Shown: positions 26,905-35,714, counted from the stretch's first letter. The stretch is 64,000 bases of DNA from Streptomyces acidiscabies (GCF_020010905.1 NZ_JAGJBY010000001.1:1818001-1882000), one strand, 5' to 3'. Translations and numbers: made by a program. Notes: a model not told the origin generated them from the letters alone.

Positions 26905-28104
26905 TCACCGTGAGAGGGGAGGGCGCCAGGACTTCAGTGCCGTGATGGCTTTCCGCTTCGCGGTGTCGTCCAATCCGAGCGCTGCGCACAGGACGTGCAC
27001 AGCCAGAAGCGGTGGGATCGCGTTGCCGATCTGCTGCGCGACGTCGGTGCCCTGCCAGGGATACGCAGCCGGGAAGGTCTGTAGCAGGCCGGCCTCGGTG
27101 AACGTGAAACGATCCTGTTCCGGCCCCAATTCGGGTTTGCCCTGCGCGTCGGTGCCTTTGAGGTCGAACACCCTGTTGCGGCGGACCTTGCCGGTGACGG
27201 TGGCAGCGGGCATGTCGGACGTGCGGAGTCCCCGATTCTCAGGTTTCCCCCCCGATCCGTAATTCGAACGTACGACAAATTTTGTGGATCGAGACGACCC
27301 GAGTGCGGTGCCCATGGAAACCCAGGGCTCCCTTTCGTTCTCCTTTTTCTTGGGTGAGGCTTCGAAAAGCCGGTTCTGAGAGGGTGCAGGATTCCTTGCC
27401 TCGTAGCGCTGATGAGTCTTTTCCGGGAAGTCGAGGTCGTTTCCGCTCGACCCGTCTCCTCGATAGCGGGCGATCAGCACAGCGCGACGACGAGTCTGTG
27501 GAACCCCGTACTCCTCGGTGTACAGAATGTGGCATCCCGCGTCGTACCCGAGAGCACGAAGGATGTCGCGGTATTCCTTCCAGACGGGCAGGACGGTGGG
27601 TACCTGCTCCAGCACCACGGCGTCGTACGGCTCGGACTTGATCTTCTTCTCGACGATCCACCGCAGAGGCTGAAGGACCAGCCCGGTTCGCTCGTCGGCC
27701 CACTCCAATTCGACAGCGGTTTTCTCCACCACTGCCCATGCCTTCTTCAACTCCGCGACGGTTCTGCTCCGCCCGACGCGGTGGGCCAGGAGTTTCACGT
27801 CTTCGAGGTGGTCATGTCCCTCACGATTACCGGCCACGGAATAGGTCTGACAGGGAGGTCCACCAGCGAGGACGCGGGCCGAACGGACCTCGGGGTCCAG
27901 CGGGTTCAGCTTCGCCACGTCACCGATCCCAGTGGTGCGCAGACCAGCGGCCTTACGGGTCGCGCGGGTCGACCTCTCCCACTCCACGCCGATGCTGGGT
28001 ACCCCGAGCACCTCGGCCGCGATGTCCAGACCGCCAGGTCCCGCGAACAGGTCAGCGATGATGGGCGGACCCTGGGTTGGGTCCGAATGAGGTGCTCGGG
28101 TCAT
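26905..28104 (-). CDS. DNA (cytosine-5) methyltransferase, catalytic
   Basis: 399 residues. Motif I ADLFAGPGGLD (residues 17-27), motif IV GGPPCQTYS with the catalytic Cys at residue 85, motif VI as EQV (166-168) instead of the usual ENV, motif VIII QTRRRAVLI (203-211) and motif X QIGNAIPP. The EQV form occurs in a known actinobacterial and phage subgroup, so activity is likely. It transfers methyl groups from AdoMet to C5 of cytosine; the recognition sequence cannot be read. It is last in the vsr operon, 98 bp after the degenerate methyltransferase gene. It probably protects host DNA in the island. Confidence 0.88.
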   Translation of the reverse strand: MTRAPHSDPTQGPPIIADLFAGPGGLDIAAEVLGVPSIGVEWERSTRATRKAAGLRTTGIGDVAKLNPLDPEVRSARVLAGGPPCQTYSVAGNREGHDHLEDVKLLAHRVGRSRTVAELKKAWAVVEKTAVELEWADERTGLVLQPLRWIVEKKIKSEPYDAVVLEQVPTVLPVWKEYRDILRALGYDAGCHILYTEEYGVPQTRRRAVLIARYRGDGSSGNDLDFPEKTHQRYEARNPAPSQNRLFEASPKKKENEREPWVSMGTALGSSRSTKFVVRSNYGSGGKPENRGLRTSDMPAATVTGKVRRNRVFDLKGTDAQGKPELGPEQDRFTFTEAGLLQTFPAAYPWQGTDVAQQIGNAIPPLLAVHVLCAALGLDDTAKRKAITALKSWRPPLSR

Positions 28105-28177
28105 GGGGTGGAAGTGTATCGGGCGACTGACGGTGTGTTCAGCCAGTCCGGTTCGATCGGTCGAAGGCCCGAGAAAT

Positions 28178-28190
28178 CTGGTCTGACCAG
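28178..28190. promoter_or_regulatory. 13-bp palindrome between the two methyltransferase genes
   Basis: CTGGTC-T-GACCAG, perfect 6-bp arms, within the 98-bp gap (28105-28202). It could be an operator for a methylase-autoregulated promoter or part of a transcript-processing hairpin. There is no U-run. Confidence 0.4.
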
Positions 28191-28202
28191 GAATGTCTTC
28201 GT

Positions 28203-29174
28203 TCAGGAACGGAGTGCACGAGCGATGGCTCGGCCGAGCGTTTCACCCACCGGCGGAGGTGACGCATGGCCGATCTGTCGGTAACGGGCCGTCTTCTTCC
28301 CGGTGATTTCCCACTCCTCGGGGAAGCTCTGGAGCAGTGCAGTCTGGTCCACCGTGAGCCGGACCATACCTTCCCTGCCGCGCTCGGGTTCCCACACGAA
28401 GTCAGGCCCGGGGACTGCGTCGCCCAGCGAGTGGGCGTTCACGCCCAGCCTCTCCCACTTCTTTTTCGTCCCGGTCGGTCCCAGATCGGCTCCGCCCCGT
28501 TTCTTCGATCCGCCGACCAGTGTCGGAGCGACGACTCCGGCGTGGGCAGCCCAGCGGTCGGCGTCGAGCCAACCCCGTGATCGCATGGAAGATGCCAGTG
28601 CCTGACCTGCCGACACATGGTCCGTGACGTTGGGGGATGGAATGCGGAAGTAGGGAAACCACTGCTTCTTGAGTGCCACCAGCACTCCCTGCCTACGCTC
28701 TTGTGGCACCCCGAAGTCAGCGGCATCGAGGACGAACCAGTTGAAATCGTAACCGAGATGTTCCAGTTCGGCATGGGCGAAGTCGCGGAAGCCGCGAAAC
28801 CTGTCCGAGTGCGCGAGGGTGGGTACGTTCTCGACGAGCAGCGCCCGAGGGCCGATCGCGTGGGTGAGGTATACCGCAGCTTTGAGCAGGCGTTCCTCAT
28901 CTCCTGAATCGATCCGACGGGCTGTGGCACTGGATTTCACTCGTGGCGTTCCTGCTGACAACAGGTCCACGTCGTAGCTTTCCGGATGATCTTCCGGGGA
29001 GAATTCGAGAAGGTCCGCCTGGAGCACATTCCAGCCGGGCCGATTGGTCTGCAAGGTCCGGCAGGCATCGGCATCCTCGTCCAGGAGCAACGTGGGCGAG
29101 AAACCCGCTCGTTCCAATCCCAGAGCGAGACCACCTGCCCCCGAGCACACATCGACCAAGGTCAGCCCGTTCAT
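28203..29174 (-). CDS. cytosine-methyltransferase homologue lacking the PCQ catalytic loop
   Basis: 323 residues, ATG 29174 overlapping the vsr stop. Motif I DVCSGAGGLALG (8-19), motif VI ENV (115-117), motif VIII QERRQGVLV (158-166) and motif X QIGHASPPPVGE (about 302-313) are all kept. Where motif IV should read GGPPCQ, the sequence is SAGTPRVKSSA (73-83): the catalytic cysteine is gone while the flanking fold is intact. It should bind AdoMet but not methylate in the usual way. The frame is open and uses normal codons, so this is not decay. It may be a specificity or regulatory partner of the methyltransferase at 26905. Confidence 0.85.
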   Translation of the reverse strand: MNGLTLVDVCSGAGGLALGLERAGFSPTLLLDEDADACRTLQTNRPGWNVLQADLLEFSPEDHPESYDVDLLSAGTPRVKSSATARRIDSGDEERLLKAAVYLTHAIGPRALLVENVPTLAHSDRFRGFRDFAHAELEHLGYDFNWFVLDAADFGVPQERRQGVLVALKKQWFPYFRIPSPNVTDHVSAGQALASSMRSRGWLDADRWAAHAGVVAPTLVGGSKKRGGADLGPTGTKKKWERLGVNAHSLGDAVPGPDFVWEPERGREGMVRLTVDQTALLQSFPEEWEITGKKTARYRQIGHASPPPVGETLGRAIARALRS

Positions 29175-29572
29175 TGATTCCTTCCCCCTGCCTGCAGAGC
29201 CTTTCGACCTCGTACCGTCTTCGCGACTCGTTGGGCTACGTCCTCCGGTGTCTCATGCTCCCAGAACCTCAGCACCTTCCAACCTTCTGCCGTGAGGTGT
29301 TGAGTGGTCTCGATGTCGCGTTCCATGTTGCGGTCGAGTTTCTGTCGCCACCATGTCGCGTTGGACTTCGGCTGTGTCGCATGCTCGGGGCAGCCGTGCC
29401 AGAAACATCCGTCGATCAGGACGGCTACCTTGACCGATGTGAAGGCCACGTCGATCCGGCGTCGGGCTATGCCCGGCACCGGGTACTCGACGCGGTAGCG
29501 CAATCCGGAAGCGTGGAGTAGTCGACGCACCGCCAGTTCGGCGGACGTGTCCTTGCTGGCTTGTCTGCTCAT
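29171..29572 (-). CDS. vsr: very short patch repair (Vsr) endonuclease
   Basis: 133 residues from ATG 29572. The Vsr core is present: RRRIDVAF with the metal-binding Asp (residue 41), then IDGCFWHGCPEH (53-64) with the two histidines used in catalysis, NATWW and a C-terminal VLRFWEHE. Vsr nicks DNA at T:G mismatches left by deamination of 5-methylcytosine, so it normally travels with a cytosine methyltransferase. It is the first gene of this operon. Vsr-fold proteins also serve as nucleases in some predicted restriction systems; no other nuclease domain is obvious in the island. Confidence 0.9.
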   Translation of the reverse strand: MSRQASKDTSAELAVRRLLHASGLRYRVEYPVPGIARRRIDVAFTSVKVAVLIDGCFWHGCPEHATQPKSNATWWRQKLDRNMERDIETTQHLTAEGWKVLRFWEHETPEDVAQRVAKTVRGRKALQAGGRNQ

Positions 29573-29652
29573 GCGCGCCGAGACTGCGGATGAAGACGGT
29601 TTCAAGAGGATCTCGCGATCGTGGAACGTAGGCTGCGATGTGCGGGGCGACC

Positions 29653-30666
29653 TCAGTCCACTCCGTGACACTCTCCGTACGCGCTCCCCGACCCGCACCA
29701 GCACTCCGCCCCCCGCTGCGGCGGCCACGCCACCGCGCGTCCCCGTGCCGCCAACGTCGTCGCGTACTGCGGCAGTAGCGTCGGGTCGGAGGGGGACGTG
29801 CTCTCCGATGCGGCGAACGCCTCGTACGACGGGACCGTCCCCGTGACGATGCCGAGGTTGGGCGTGCCGGAGGCGGAGAGTTCGCGGAGGGAGGACTCTA
29901 TGGTCGCCAAGTGGGCTTCGTGGGACGGGTATTCGGCGGAGAGGGCGGGGTACGCCGCGAGGAGTTCGGTCAGTTCCGGGGCCGGCCAGTGGAGGATCGC
30001 CACCGGGAACGGGCGGGACAACGCCTCGCGGTAGGCGCCCAGTTCGGCGCGGAGGCGGGAGATCTCGGCGGCCAGTTCGTCGGGGTTCTCCGAGCCGAGT
30101 GACCATACGCGCTTGGGGTCGTGGAGTTCGTCGAGGGAGACCGGCGAGGTGTGGAGGGTGTCCGCGAGCTGGTCCCAGTCGTCGTGGGCCGCGCCCAGCA
30201 TGCGGCGTACCCGGTGGCGGCCGAAGAGCAACGGGTGCGTGGAGTACGGGGGTTCGGCGCCGTCCGTCAGGAGGAGGCGGGCGCCGTCGGTGAACGTCGC
30301 CTCCGCCGCCTCCAGTTCGTCGTGGGACTCCAGCGCCTCCGCGACGATCACCCAGGGCGCCGGGTCGCGCGGAGCGGACGCGCGGATGCCGTCGATGATC
30401 GCGCGGGCCTCGGCCTCGTGGCCGTACTCCCAGAGGTTGGCCGCCTTGAGGGCGCGGGTGAGGTGTGGGGCGTCCAGGGAGTCCGGGGTCGCCAGCAGAC
30501 GGTCGTACAGAGCGGTTGCCGAGGGGCGGTCGCCGGCCAGTTCCAGGTGGGCCGCCGCCCGCAGCAGGAGCGGTTCCGCGTCCTCCGGGTGGAGGGCCAC
30601 GGTGCGTTCCAGGCGGGCGGCTTCGGCGGTGTGGTCGACGTTCTCGGCGGGCGTGTCGGGGCGCAT
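29653..30666 (-). CDS. SEC-C motif protein with TPR-like repeats
   Basis: 337 residues from ATG 30666. The N-terminal 110 residues are helical repeats of tetratricopeptide type (LERTVALHPEDAEPLLLRAA, then ALYDRLLATPD). The middle has an Arg/Leu-rich helix (AAEISRLRAELGAYREAL). The C-terminus ends in a SEC-C zinc motif (CWCGSGSAYGECH, last 15 residues). SEC-C modules occur in SecA and in many stand-alone proteins of unknown role. It lies 80 bp upstream of vsr on the same strand but has an ordinary chromosomal look, so I place it outside the island. Confidence 0.8.
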   Translation of the reverse strand: MRPDTPAENVDHTAEAARLERTVALHPEDAEPLLLRAAAHLELAGDRPSATALYDRLLATPDSLDAPHLTRALKAANLWEYGHEAEARAIIDGIRASAPRDPAPWVIVAEALESHDELEAAEATFTDGARLLLTDGAEPPYSTHPLLFGRHRVRRMLGAAHDDWDQLADTLHTSPVSLDELHDPKRVWSLGSENPDELAAEISRLRAELGAYREALSRPFPVAILHWPAPELTELLAAYPALSAEYPSHEAHLATIESSLRELSASGTPNLGIVTGTVPSYEAFAASESTSPSDPTLLPQYATTLAARGRAVAWPPQRGAECWCGSGSAYGECHGVD

Positions 30667-30745
30667 GGACGACACGGTACTGCGCGCCGGTGACAAAGGT
30701 GAGGTATCCGCAGGCCGGGGTGGGTCCGTACCGTGGCTCACGGCA

Positions 30746-30775
30746 GTACGTCATACCTGGGTACGTCATACCCGG
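30746..30775. repeat. tandem 15-bp repeat upstream of the SEC-C gene
   Basis: GTACGTCATACCTGG (30746-30760) is followed directly by GTACGTCATACCCGG (30761-30775). The pair sits 80-110 bp upstream of the SEC-C start codon and may be a regulator site. The motif resembles the GTAC-rich dispersed repeats described in the findings. Confidence 0.5.
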
Positions 30776-30847
30776 CCCCGCCGCCACCCGACGCGCCCCC
30801 GACCGTCACCGGTACGCGGAGTACGCCGGGTAGCTCTCAGGTACCCC

Positions 30848-32323
30848 CTACACGACCACCCCGTCGATCTGCAGCGTCTGCACCGACTTCGCCGCGAACG
30901 GCACCGCGACCGTCTTGCCGGACACGCGGATGTCCGAGCGGGCCGTGTAGAGGTCACCGCCGCCGGTCGTGAGCGTGCTCCAGCGCGGTACGACACCCCC
31001 CGAACCCCCGGAGACGGTGGTGAACCGGGAGAGGTCGAACGTCAGCGTCTGCGCCGACGTCGCCGTGTTCGCCGCGACGATCACGAGCCGGTTCGCCGAC
31101 CGGTCGAGCGCCGCGACCGCGTAGCTCACGCCCGTGTCGAGGATCGTCATCCCCGGCCGGATGTGCCGGCTGAACTGGGCCATCACGTAGTACTTCGTCT
31201 GTACGGCACCGGGCGTGAGCGTCGCCGCGTCGTACGCGATCATCGCCCAGTTCGACGAGGGGTCCATGACCTGCCAGTACACCCACGCCGTCGGGTGCAG
31301 CCAGCGGAAGTCGGAGAGGAGGTTGCTGGCCATGGACATGCCGGTACCGTCGTTGTCACCGGTCTCGGAGTTCCACAGCTTCTTGCCGGACGTCGTCACA
31401 ACGTCCGTGTAGAGCAGGTCCCTTCGGCCGCCGGACCCCTGATACCCGTGCACGTTGACCTGGTTGACGTACCCCTTGGTCGTCGACGAGAACGCGCTCC
31501 AAGTGCTGCGCGCCGTGTCGTAGTTGGTCTCGTCGCTCGCCGAGATCCGTACGCCGGTCAGGCCCCGCTTGTCCAACTCGCTGCGCATGTAGGGGAGTAC
31601 GGCCGCCTGGACGGTCGAGTCGATGTGGCAGCCCTCCTGCGTGCCGGTCGCCGTCCACCAGTTCGACGAGGGCTCGTTGAAGGGGTCGACCGTCGCGAAG
31701 TTCACGCCCCAGTTGTTCTTGGCGTAGAGGGCGACCGCCGCGAGGTGCGAGGCGTGCTGGCGGTAGTTCCACGTCGTGAGGTTGTTGCCGCCGTCGGCCG
31801 CGCCGGACGGGTTGTGGTTCGAACACATCCACCACATGGGGGAGTTGGCGAACAGCTCGGTCGTCGCGCCGCGCGAGACCGCCTTCTGGAGCATGGCGCG
31901 CTGCTTGGCGTCCGCCGTCCATTTCCATGCCGAGGAGGTGGGGTCCTCGTTGTTCCAGTCCTGCCAGTAGCCCTCGATCTGCTTGAACGCGGGGATGTTG
32001 GCCGAGGCCACCATCGACTCGCCGCCCACCGAGTTCGAGCTGCACGCGCCCAGGTTGTAGCGCGCGATGTTCAGGCCCAGGCCGGGCAGCGAAGTGCCGT
32101 TGTACGTCGTCGACTTGGTGGTGAAGAAGATGTCGGCGAAGTCGTCCCGGGCGCCGAAGACGTTCGCCCACCAGGCCAGGGACGTGCCCCAGCCCTCCCA
32201 AGTGCCGTACGTGGAGCCGGGGTTGACGGCAATCGTCGCATCGGCATGGGCCGTGCCGGTGGCCAGCGCGCTGCCGAGGAACGCGCCGCCGCCGGCCGCG
32301 AGCAGTGTCCTGCGTCGGATCAT
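30848..32323 (-). CDS. exported glycoside hydrolase, GH30-like (endo-beta-1,6-galactanase type)
   Basis: 491 residues from ATG 32323. Tat-type signal MIRRRTLLAAGGGAF, cleaved after ATAHA-like residues near 27. The TIM-barrel catalytic part shows GWGTSLAWWA, PMWWM, the acid/base region DPFNEPSS and the nucleophile region LWNSETGDND. A C-terminal beta domain (about residues 395-491) completes the GH30 layout. The likely substrate is a beta-1,6-galactan side chain of plant arabinogalactan, which is an inference from family likeness. It is divergent from the class E sortase gene across 261 bp. Confidence 0.82.
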   Translation of the reverse strand: MIRRRTLLAAGGGAFLGSALATGTAHADATIAVNPGSTYGTWEGWGTSLAWWANVFGARDDFADIFFTTKSTTYNGTSLPGLGLNIARYNLGACSSNSVGGESMVASANIPAFKQIEGYWQDWNNEDPTSSAWKWTADAKQRAMLQKAVSRGATTELFANSPMWWMCSNHNPSGAADGGNNLTTWNYRQHASHLAAVALYAKNNWGVNFATVDPFNEPSSNWWTATGTQEGCHIDSTVQAAVLPYMRSELDKRGLTGVRISASDETNYDTARSTWSAFSSTTKGYVNQVNVHGYQGSGGRRDLLYTDVVTTSGKKLWNSETGDNDGTGMSMASNLLSDFRWLHPTAWVYWQVMDPSSNWAMIAYDAATLTPGAVQTKYYVMAQFSRHIRPGMTILDTGVSYAVAALDRSANRLVIVAANTATSAQTLTFDLSRFTTVSGGSGGVVPRWSTLTTGGGDLYTARSDIRVSGKTVAVPFAAKSVQTLQIDGVVV

Positions 32324-32584
32324 GGCTACTCCGCTTCGATCATCGTCGATCGACGGTAGTGGGGAGGGCCGGTCGTCCAACCGGCCCTGTGGGGTGCGAC
32401 AGGAAGCATCAGGGGTGCCGTGCCGTGTTGTCGAGACATACGACAGCCCTTTCACAAACCGATGGAAGAAGGGTTCGACCGGACGAACGCGACGCCGTGA
32501 ATGGGTAGGTCTGGAGAGTTTGGTCCCTATCACTTATCGTCCCTGCACCCCGGATCGGGGTCTGATGTGGCGGAGGTGGTCCGC

Positions 32585-33370
32585 GTGCCGAATCCCGGCG
32601 TCCAGCACGTCGTACAGCACCGCGTCCTGCGACGACGCGCCCGGCGCCGGAGGTTCCTGTGGACCGGCGCCGAACTCCTCGTCACGGCCGGGGTGTTGGG
32701 ACTGCTGCTCGTCGTCCACCAGCTCTGGTGGACCAACCAGGAGGCCAGGGAGGGCGCCGAGCGCGAGGTCCGGGCGCTGGAGCGGCAGTGGGGGAGCGAG
32801 GAGGAGCCGTCCCAGGGCAGTTCTCCCGAGGAAGACCCCTCCGTCGATTCCGGCGCCGACTCCGGTTCTGGTTCCGCCGAGGGGAGTTCGGGGCAGGGAG
32901 GTACTACACCCCGACACTCCCAGGCGTACGCCGTCCTCGTCCTCCCCCGTATCGGCGTCCGTGTCCCGATCGCCGAGGGCATCGACAAGCGGGGCGTCCT
33001 CGACAAGGGGTACGCCGGCCACTACCCCGGCACCCGACAGCCCGGCGCCCAGGGCAACTTCGCCCTCGCCGCCCACCGCAACACCCACGGCGAGCCCTTC
33101 CGGCACCTCGACCGGCTCCGGCGGGGGGACACCGTCCGGGTGGAGACCGCGTCCACCGTCTACACGTACGCCGTCGACCGGATCCTCCCGCAGACCTCGG
33201 CCCGTGACTCCGGAGTACTACGACCCGTACCCCGCTCGATCGTCCACCCCGGGTACGGGTACGACATACCTGGGGTGTACGTCACGCTGACCACGTGCAC
33301 CCCGGAGTACACGTCCCGGTACCGGCTGGTGGTGTGGGGGAAGCTGGTGTCCAGCGAGCGGCGGGGGTGA
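32585..33370 (+). CDS. class E sortase
   Basis: 261 residues from GTG 32585 (GGAGG 8 bp upstream); longer starts exist. A basic N-terminus (RRRARRRR) and one membrane segment (about residues 25-45) are followed by an acidic Ser/Glu/Gly linker of about 50 residues. The sortase domain has the catalytic His in ALAAHRNTHG, the Cys in TLTTCTPEYTS and the Arg in RYRLVVWG. Class E sortases of Streptomyces cleave LAXTG signals and fix proteins to the cell wall. Two candidate substrates are in this window (635-2206 and 38662-39477). Confidence 0.9.
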   Translation: MPNPGVQHVVQHRVLRRRARRRRFLWTGAELLVTAGVLGLLLVVHQLWWTNQEAREGAEREVRALERQWGSEEEPSQGSSPEEDPSVDSGADSGSGSAEGSSGQGGTTPRHSQAYAVLVLPRIGVRVPIAEGIDKRGVLDKGYAGHYPGTRQPGAQGNFALAAHRNTHGEPFRHLDRLRRGDTVRVETASTVYTYAVDRILPQTSARDSGVLRPVPRSIVHPGYGYDIPGVYVTLTTCTPEYTSRYRLVVWGKLVSSERRG

Positions 33371-33564
33371 GCGAAGGGAGTGAGGAGGCGGCGGACTCAG
33401 GCGAGCGGGCGCCGGGGCCGAGCGGCGAGACCTGCCGAACGGCGGCCGGGACCGGCGGAAAAGATCGTCCGACGCGGGAACCACCGGCCGGGCCCGTTCG
33501 TCTTCAGGGCACAGACAGCGACCAGGCCGCTCGACCGGCCCGAGCGACAGAGGGGGAGTGAACG

Positions 33565-33876
33565 ATGGAACGACTGCAGAGCCGGTTCCCGGTACGCGCG
33601 TTCGGCGCCCTCCTCGTCCTCCTCGCCGGCGCCCTCCTCCTCGACACCGGCCCCCTCTTCACCACCCTCGCCGTGGCCGCCGCGATCGGCTCGGCGTTCG
33701 CCCTCTGCTGCCTCCTCGCCGCCCGCTGCGCACCGCCCGTACCCGGCACGCGCATACGCACAGCGATACGGGACCGGGCCCGCCGTACGGCCTTCCTGCC
33801 GCAACGTGACCCCGACGCCTCGGGCCGCTCCAGACCCCGAGCCCCAGGGCTCGCCCTCCGGACGACCACCGCGTAG
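33565..33876 (+). CDS. small membrane protein upstream of yidC (DUF6412-like)
   Basis: 103 residues from ATG 33565. Two hydrophobic segments (about residues 13-30 and 33-55) are followed by a basic tail (RTAIRDRARRTAF). Similar small proteins precede the second YidC gene in other Streptomyces and are classed as DUF6412; I hold this family call loosely. The 132-bp gap to yidC suggests common transcription. Confidence 0.65.
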   Translation: MERLQSRFPVRAFGALLVLLAGALLLDTGPLFTTLAVAAAIGSAFALCCLLAARCAPPVPGTRIRTAIRDRARRTAFLPQRDPDASGRSRPRAPGLALRTTTA

Positions 33877-34008
33877 GGCACCCCCAGGTCACAGGCCGGG
33901 CCGGGAAAGAAACCCGGCCCCCCTCCAGTGGGACACGCCTGCCCGCGTGAGTCGTCATGCCGCCCCACCACTCCCGGCACGACGAGACCCCCGGAGGGCT
34001 CACTCACC

Positions 34009-34716
34009 ATGTCCGTCTTCGCGTCCCTGGTAGAGCGGTTCGCCGCCCTGCTCGAACCCCTCTTCCACGCCTCCGCCGCAGCCGCCGCGATCATCCTGCT
34101 GACGGCCCTCGTACGTCTCCTCGTCCACCCCCTGTCCCGGGCATCGGCGCGCGGCCAGAAGGCGCGGGCGGCGCTGCAACCGAAGATCGCCGACTTGCGC
34201 GAGAAGCACGGCAAGGACCCGGAACGGCTCCAGAAGGCCGTCCTGGAGCTGCACGCGAAGGAACAGGTGTCCCCGCTCGCGGGCTGCCTGCCGAGCCTGA
34301 TCCAACTCCCGGTGTTCTTCGTCCTGTTCCACCTCTTCTCCCGCCCGACGATCGGCGGCGAGACCAACGGCCTGCTCGAACACGAGCTGCTGGCCGCCCC
34401 GTTGGGGAACCGATGGACCGATGCACTGGGCGACGGCGGCCTGTTCGGCCCGGCGGGCCTCGTCTACCTGGTCCTCTTCGCTCTCGTCGCGGTCGTCGCG
34501 TGGTTCTCGTACCGGCAGACCCGGCGCACCATGAGCACGAGCGCGCCGGCCGCCACGGGCAGCGAAGTGCCGGGCCTCGGCGCGGTCACCCGGATGATGC
34601 CGTACCTGTCGTTCTTCACACTGGTGAGCGTCGCCGTCGTACCGCTGGCAGCCGCGCTGTACATCGTGACGAGCACGGCATGGGGGACGGCAGAGAGGAC
34701 GCTGCTCTACAGGTGA
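34009..34716 (+). CDS. yidC: YidC/Oxa1-type membrane protein insertase (short paralogue)
   Basis: 235 residues from ATG 34009 with CGGAGGG upstream. The 60KD_IMP core is seen: first segment with the groove arginine (ALVRLLVHPLS), the charged hairpin QPKIADLREKHGKD, then PLAGCLPSLIQLPVFFVLF and two further segments. It lacks the long C-terminal tail of the main Streptomyces YidC, so this is the second, shorter copy. It would insert membrane proteins from the cytoplasmic side. Confidence 0.88.
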   Translation: MSVFASLVERFAALLEPLFHASAAAAAIILLTALVRLLVHPLSRASARGQKARAALQPKIADLREKHGKDPERLQKAVLELHAKEQVSPLAGCLPSLIQLPVFFVLFHLFSRPTIGGETNGLLEHELLAAPLGNRWTDALGDGGLFGPAGLVYLVLFALVAVVAWFSYRQTRRTMSTSAPAATGSEVPGLGAVTRMMPYLSFFTLVSVAVVPLAAALYIVTSTAWGTAERTLLYR

Positions 34717-34852
34717 CGCACCCCCGGCCGCATCGGTCCAGTACGTGAACGGGGTATTGCGGACTGAACGGAGAGGTCGGAGGATTCGAGCAGACATCGG
34801 ATGGCTGGGGTCACCGGAGACGTACCACCAGCGAGGGAGAGGTACTACGACC

Positions 34853-35710
34853 ATGAAGCTGCTGCGCGTCGGTACGGCGGGGTCGGAACGCCCCGCGGCG
34901 CTGGATACCGCTGGAGTACTACGGGACCTCTCCGGGCTCGTGGACGACATCGACGGTGCCCTCCTCGCGGACGAGGCGGCTCTGGCGAGGGTCCGGGACG
35001 CTGTCGCCGGCGGCGAGTTGCCCGTGATCGACGCGGACGCCGAACGCGTGGGGGCGCCGGTCGGCCGGATCGGGAAGATTGTCTGCATCGGCCTCAATTA
35101 CCACGACCACGCCCGGGAGACCGGCGCCGAGCCGCCCGCGGAACCGGTGATCTTCTTCAAGGCCGCCGACACGGTCGTGGGCCCTTATGACACGGTTCTC
35201 GTGCCGCGCGGTTCCGTGAAGACGGACTGGGAAGTCGAATTGGCGGTCGTCATCGGCCGTACCGCCCGCTATCTGGAATCCGCCGAGGAAGGTATTGCGC
35301 ACGTCGGCGGTTACGCGGTGGCGCACGACGTGTCGGAGCGGGAATTCCAGATCGAGCGGGGCGGCACCTGGGACAAGGGAAAGAACTGCGAGACGTTCAA
35401 TCCGCTCGGACCCTGGCTGGTGACCTCCGACGAGATTCCCGACCCGCAGAATCTCGCGCTGAAACTCTGGGTCAACGGAGAACAGAAGCAGAACGGCACC
35501 ACCGCCGAGCAGATATTCCCGGTGGGCGAGGTCGTACGGTACGTCAGCCAGTTCATGACGCTCTACCCCGGCGACGTCATTAACACGGGTACGCCCGCCG
35601 GGGTCGCGTTGGGAGAGCCCGAGCCCAAGCCCTACCTCCGGTCCGGTGACGTGGTGGAACTGGAGATCGAAGGGCTCGGGCGGCAGCGGCAGGAATTCAA
35701 GGACGCCTGA
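34853..35710 (+). CDS. fumarylacetoacetate hydrolase family protein
   Basis: 285 residues from ATG 34853. The FAH fold is clear: GLNYHDHARE, the metal-binding DWEVELAVVIG, GYAVAHDVSERE, GTPAGVALGE. Relatives are hydrolases or decarboxylases of 2-oxo acids (acylpyruvases, 2-hydroxyhepta-2,4-diene-1,7-dioate isomerases). The exact substrate cannot be told. It converges on the heme-degrading-domain gene with a 4-bp gap. Confidence 0.88.
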   Translation: MKLLRVGTAGSERPAALDTAGVLRDLSGLVDDIDGALLADEAALARVRDAVAGGELPVIDADAERVGAPVGRIGKIVCIGLNYHDHARETGAEPPAEPVIFFKAADTVVGPYDTVLVPRGSVKTDWEVELAVVIGRTARYLESAEEGIAHVGGYAVAHDVSEREFQIERGGTWDKGKNCETFNPLGPWLVTSDEIPDPQNLALKLWVNGEQKQNGTTAEQIFPVGEVVRYVSQFMTLYPGDVINTGTPAGVALGEPEPKPYLRSGDVVELEIEGLGRQRQEFKDA

Positions 35711-35714
35711 GCGG

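Larger units (their letters stand above)
10729..29572. other. defence island (restriction-like, DISARM-related)
   Basis: Ten genes in three transcription units: leftward GHKL-helicase, UvrD helicase, drmA, drmB; rightward XRE-GHKL ATPase and two unknowns; leftward vsr and two cytosine methyltransferase genes. Starts overlap the previous stop by 4 bp at six of the seven junctions inside these units; the exception is the 98-bp gap between the two methyltransferase genes. DrmA, DrmB and a cytosine methylase are shared with class 2 DISARM, but the PLD nuclease DrmC and DrmE are not found. The island is bounded by the hairpin at 10694-10727 and the SEC-C gene at 29653. Its control region and methyltransferase part are noticeably less GC-rich than the flanks. 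Confidence 0.75.

Noticed and set aside
26905..28104. Methyltransferase inactive because motif VI is EQV
   Set aside because: EQV in place of ENV is a recurring form in actinobacterial and phage cytosine methyltransferases, and all other motifs are intact.
10729..29572. Complete DISARM system
   Set aside because: drmA, drmB and a methylase are present, but no PLD nuclease (DrmC), DrmE or SNF2-like DrmD could be found.
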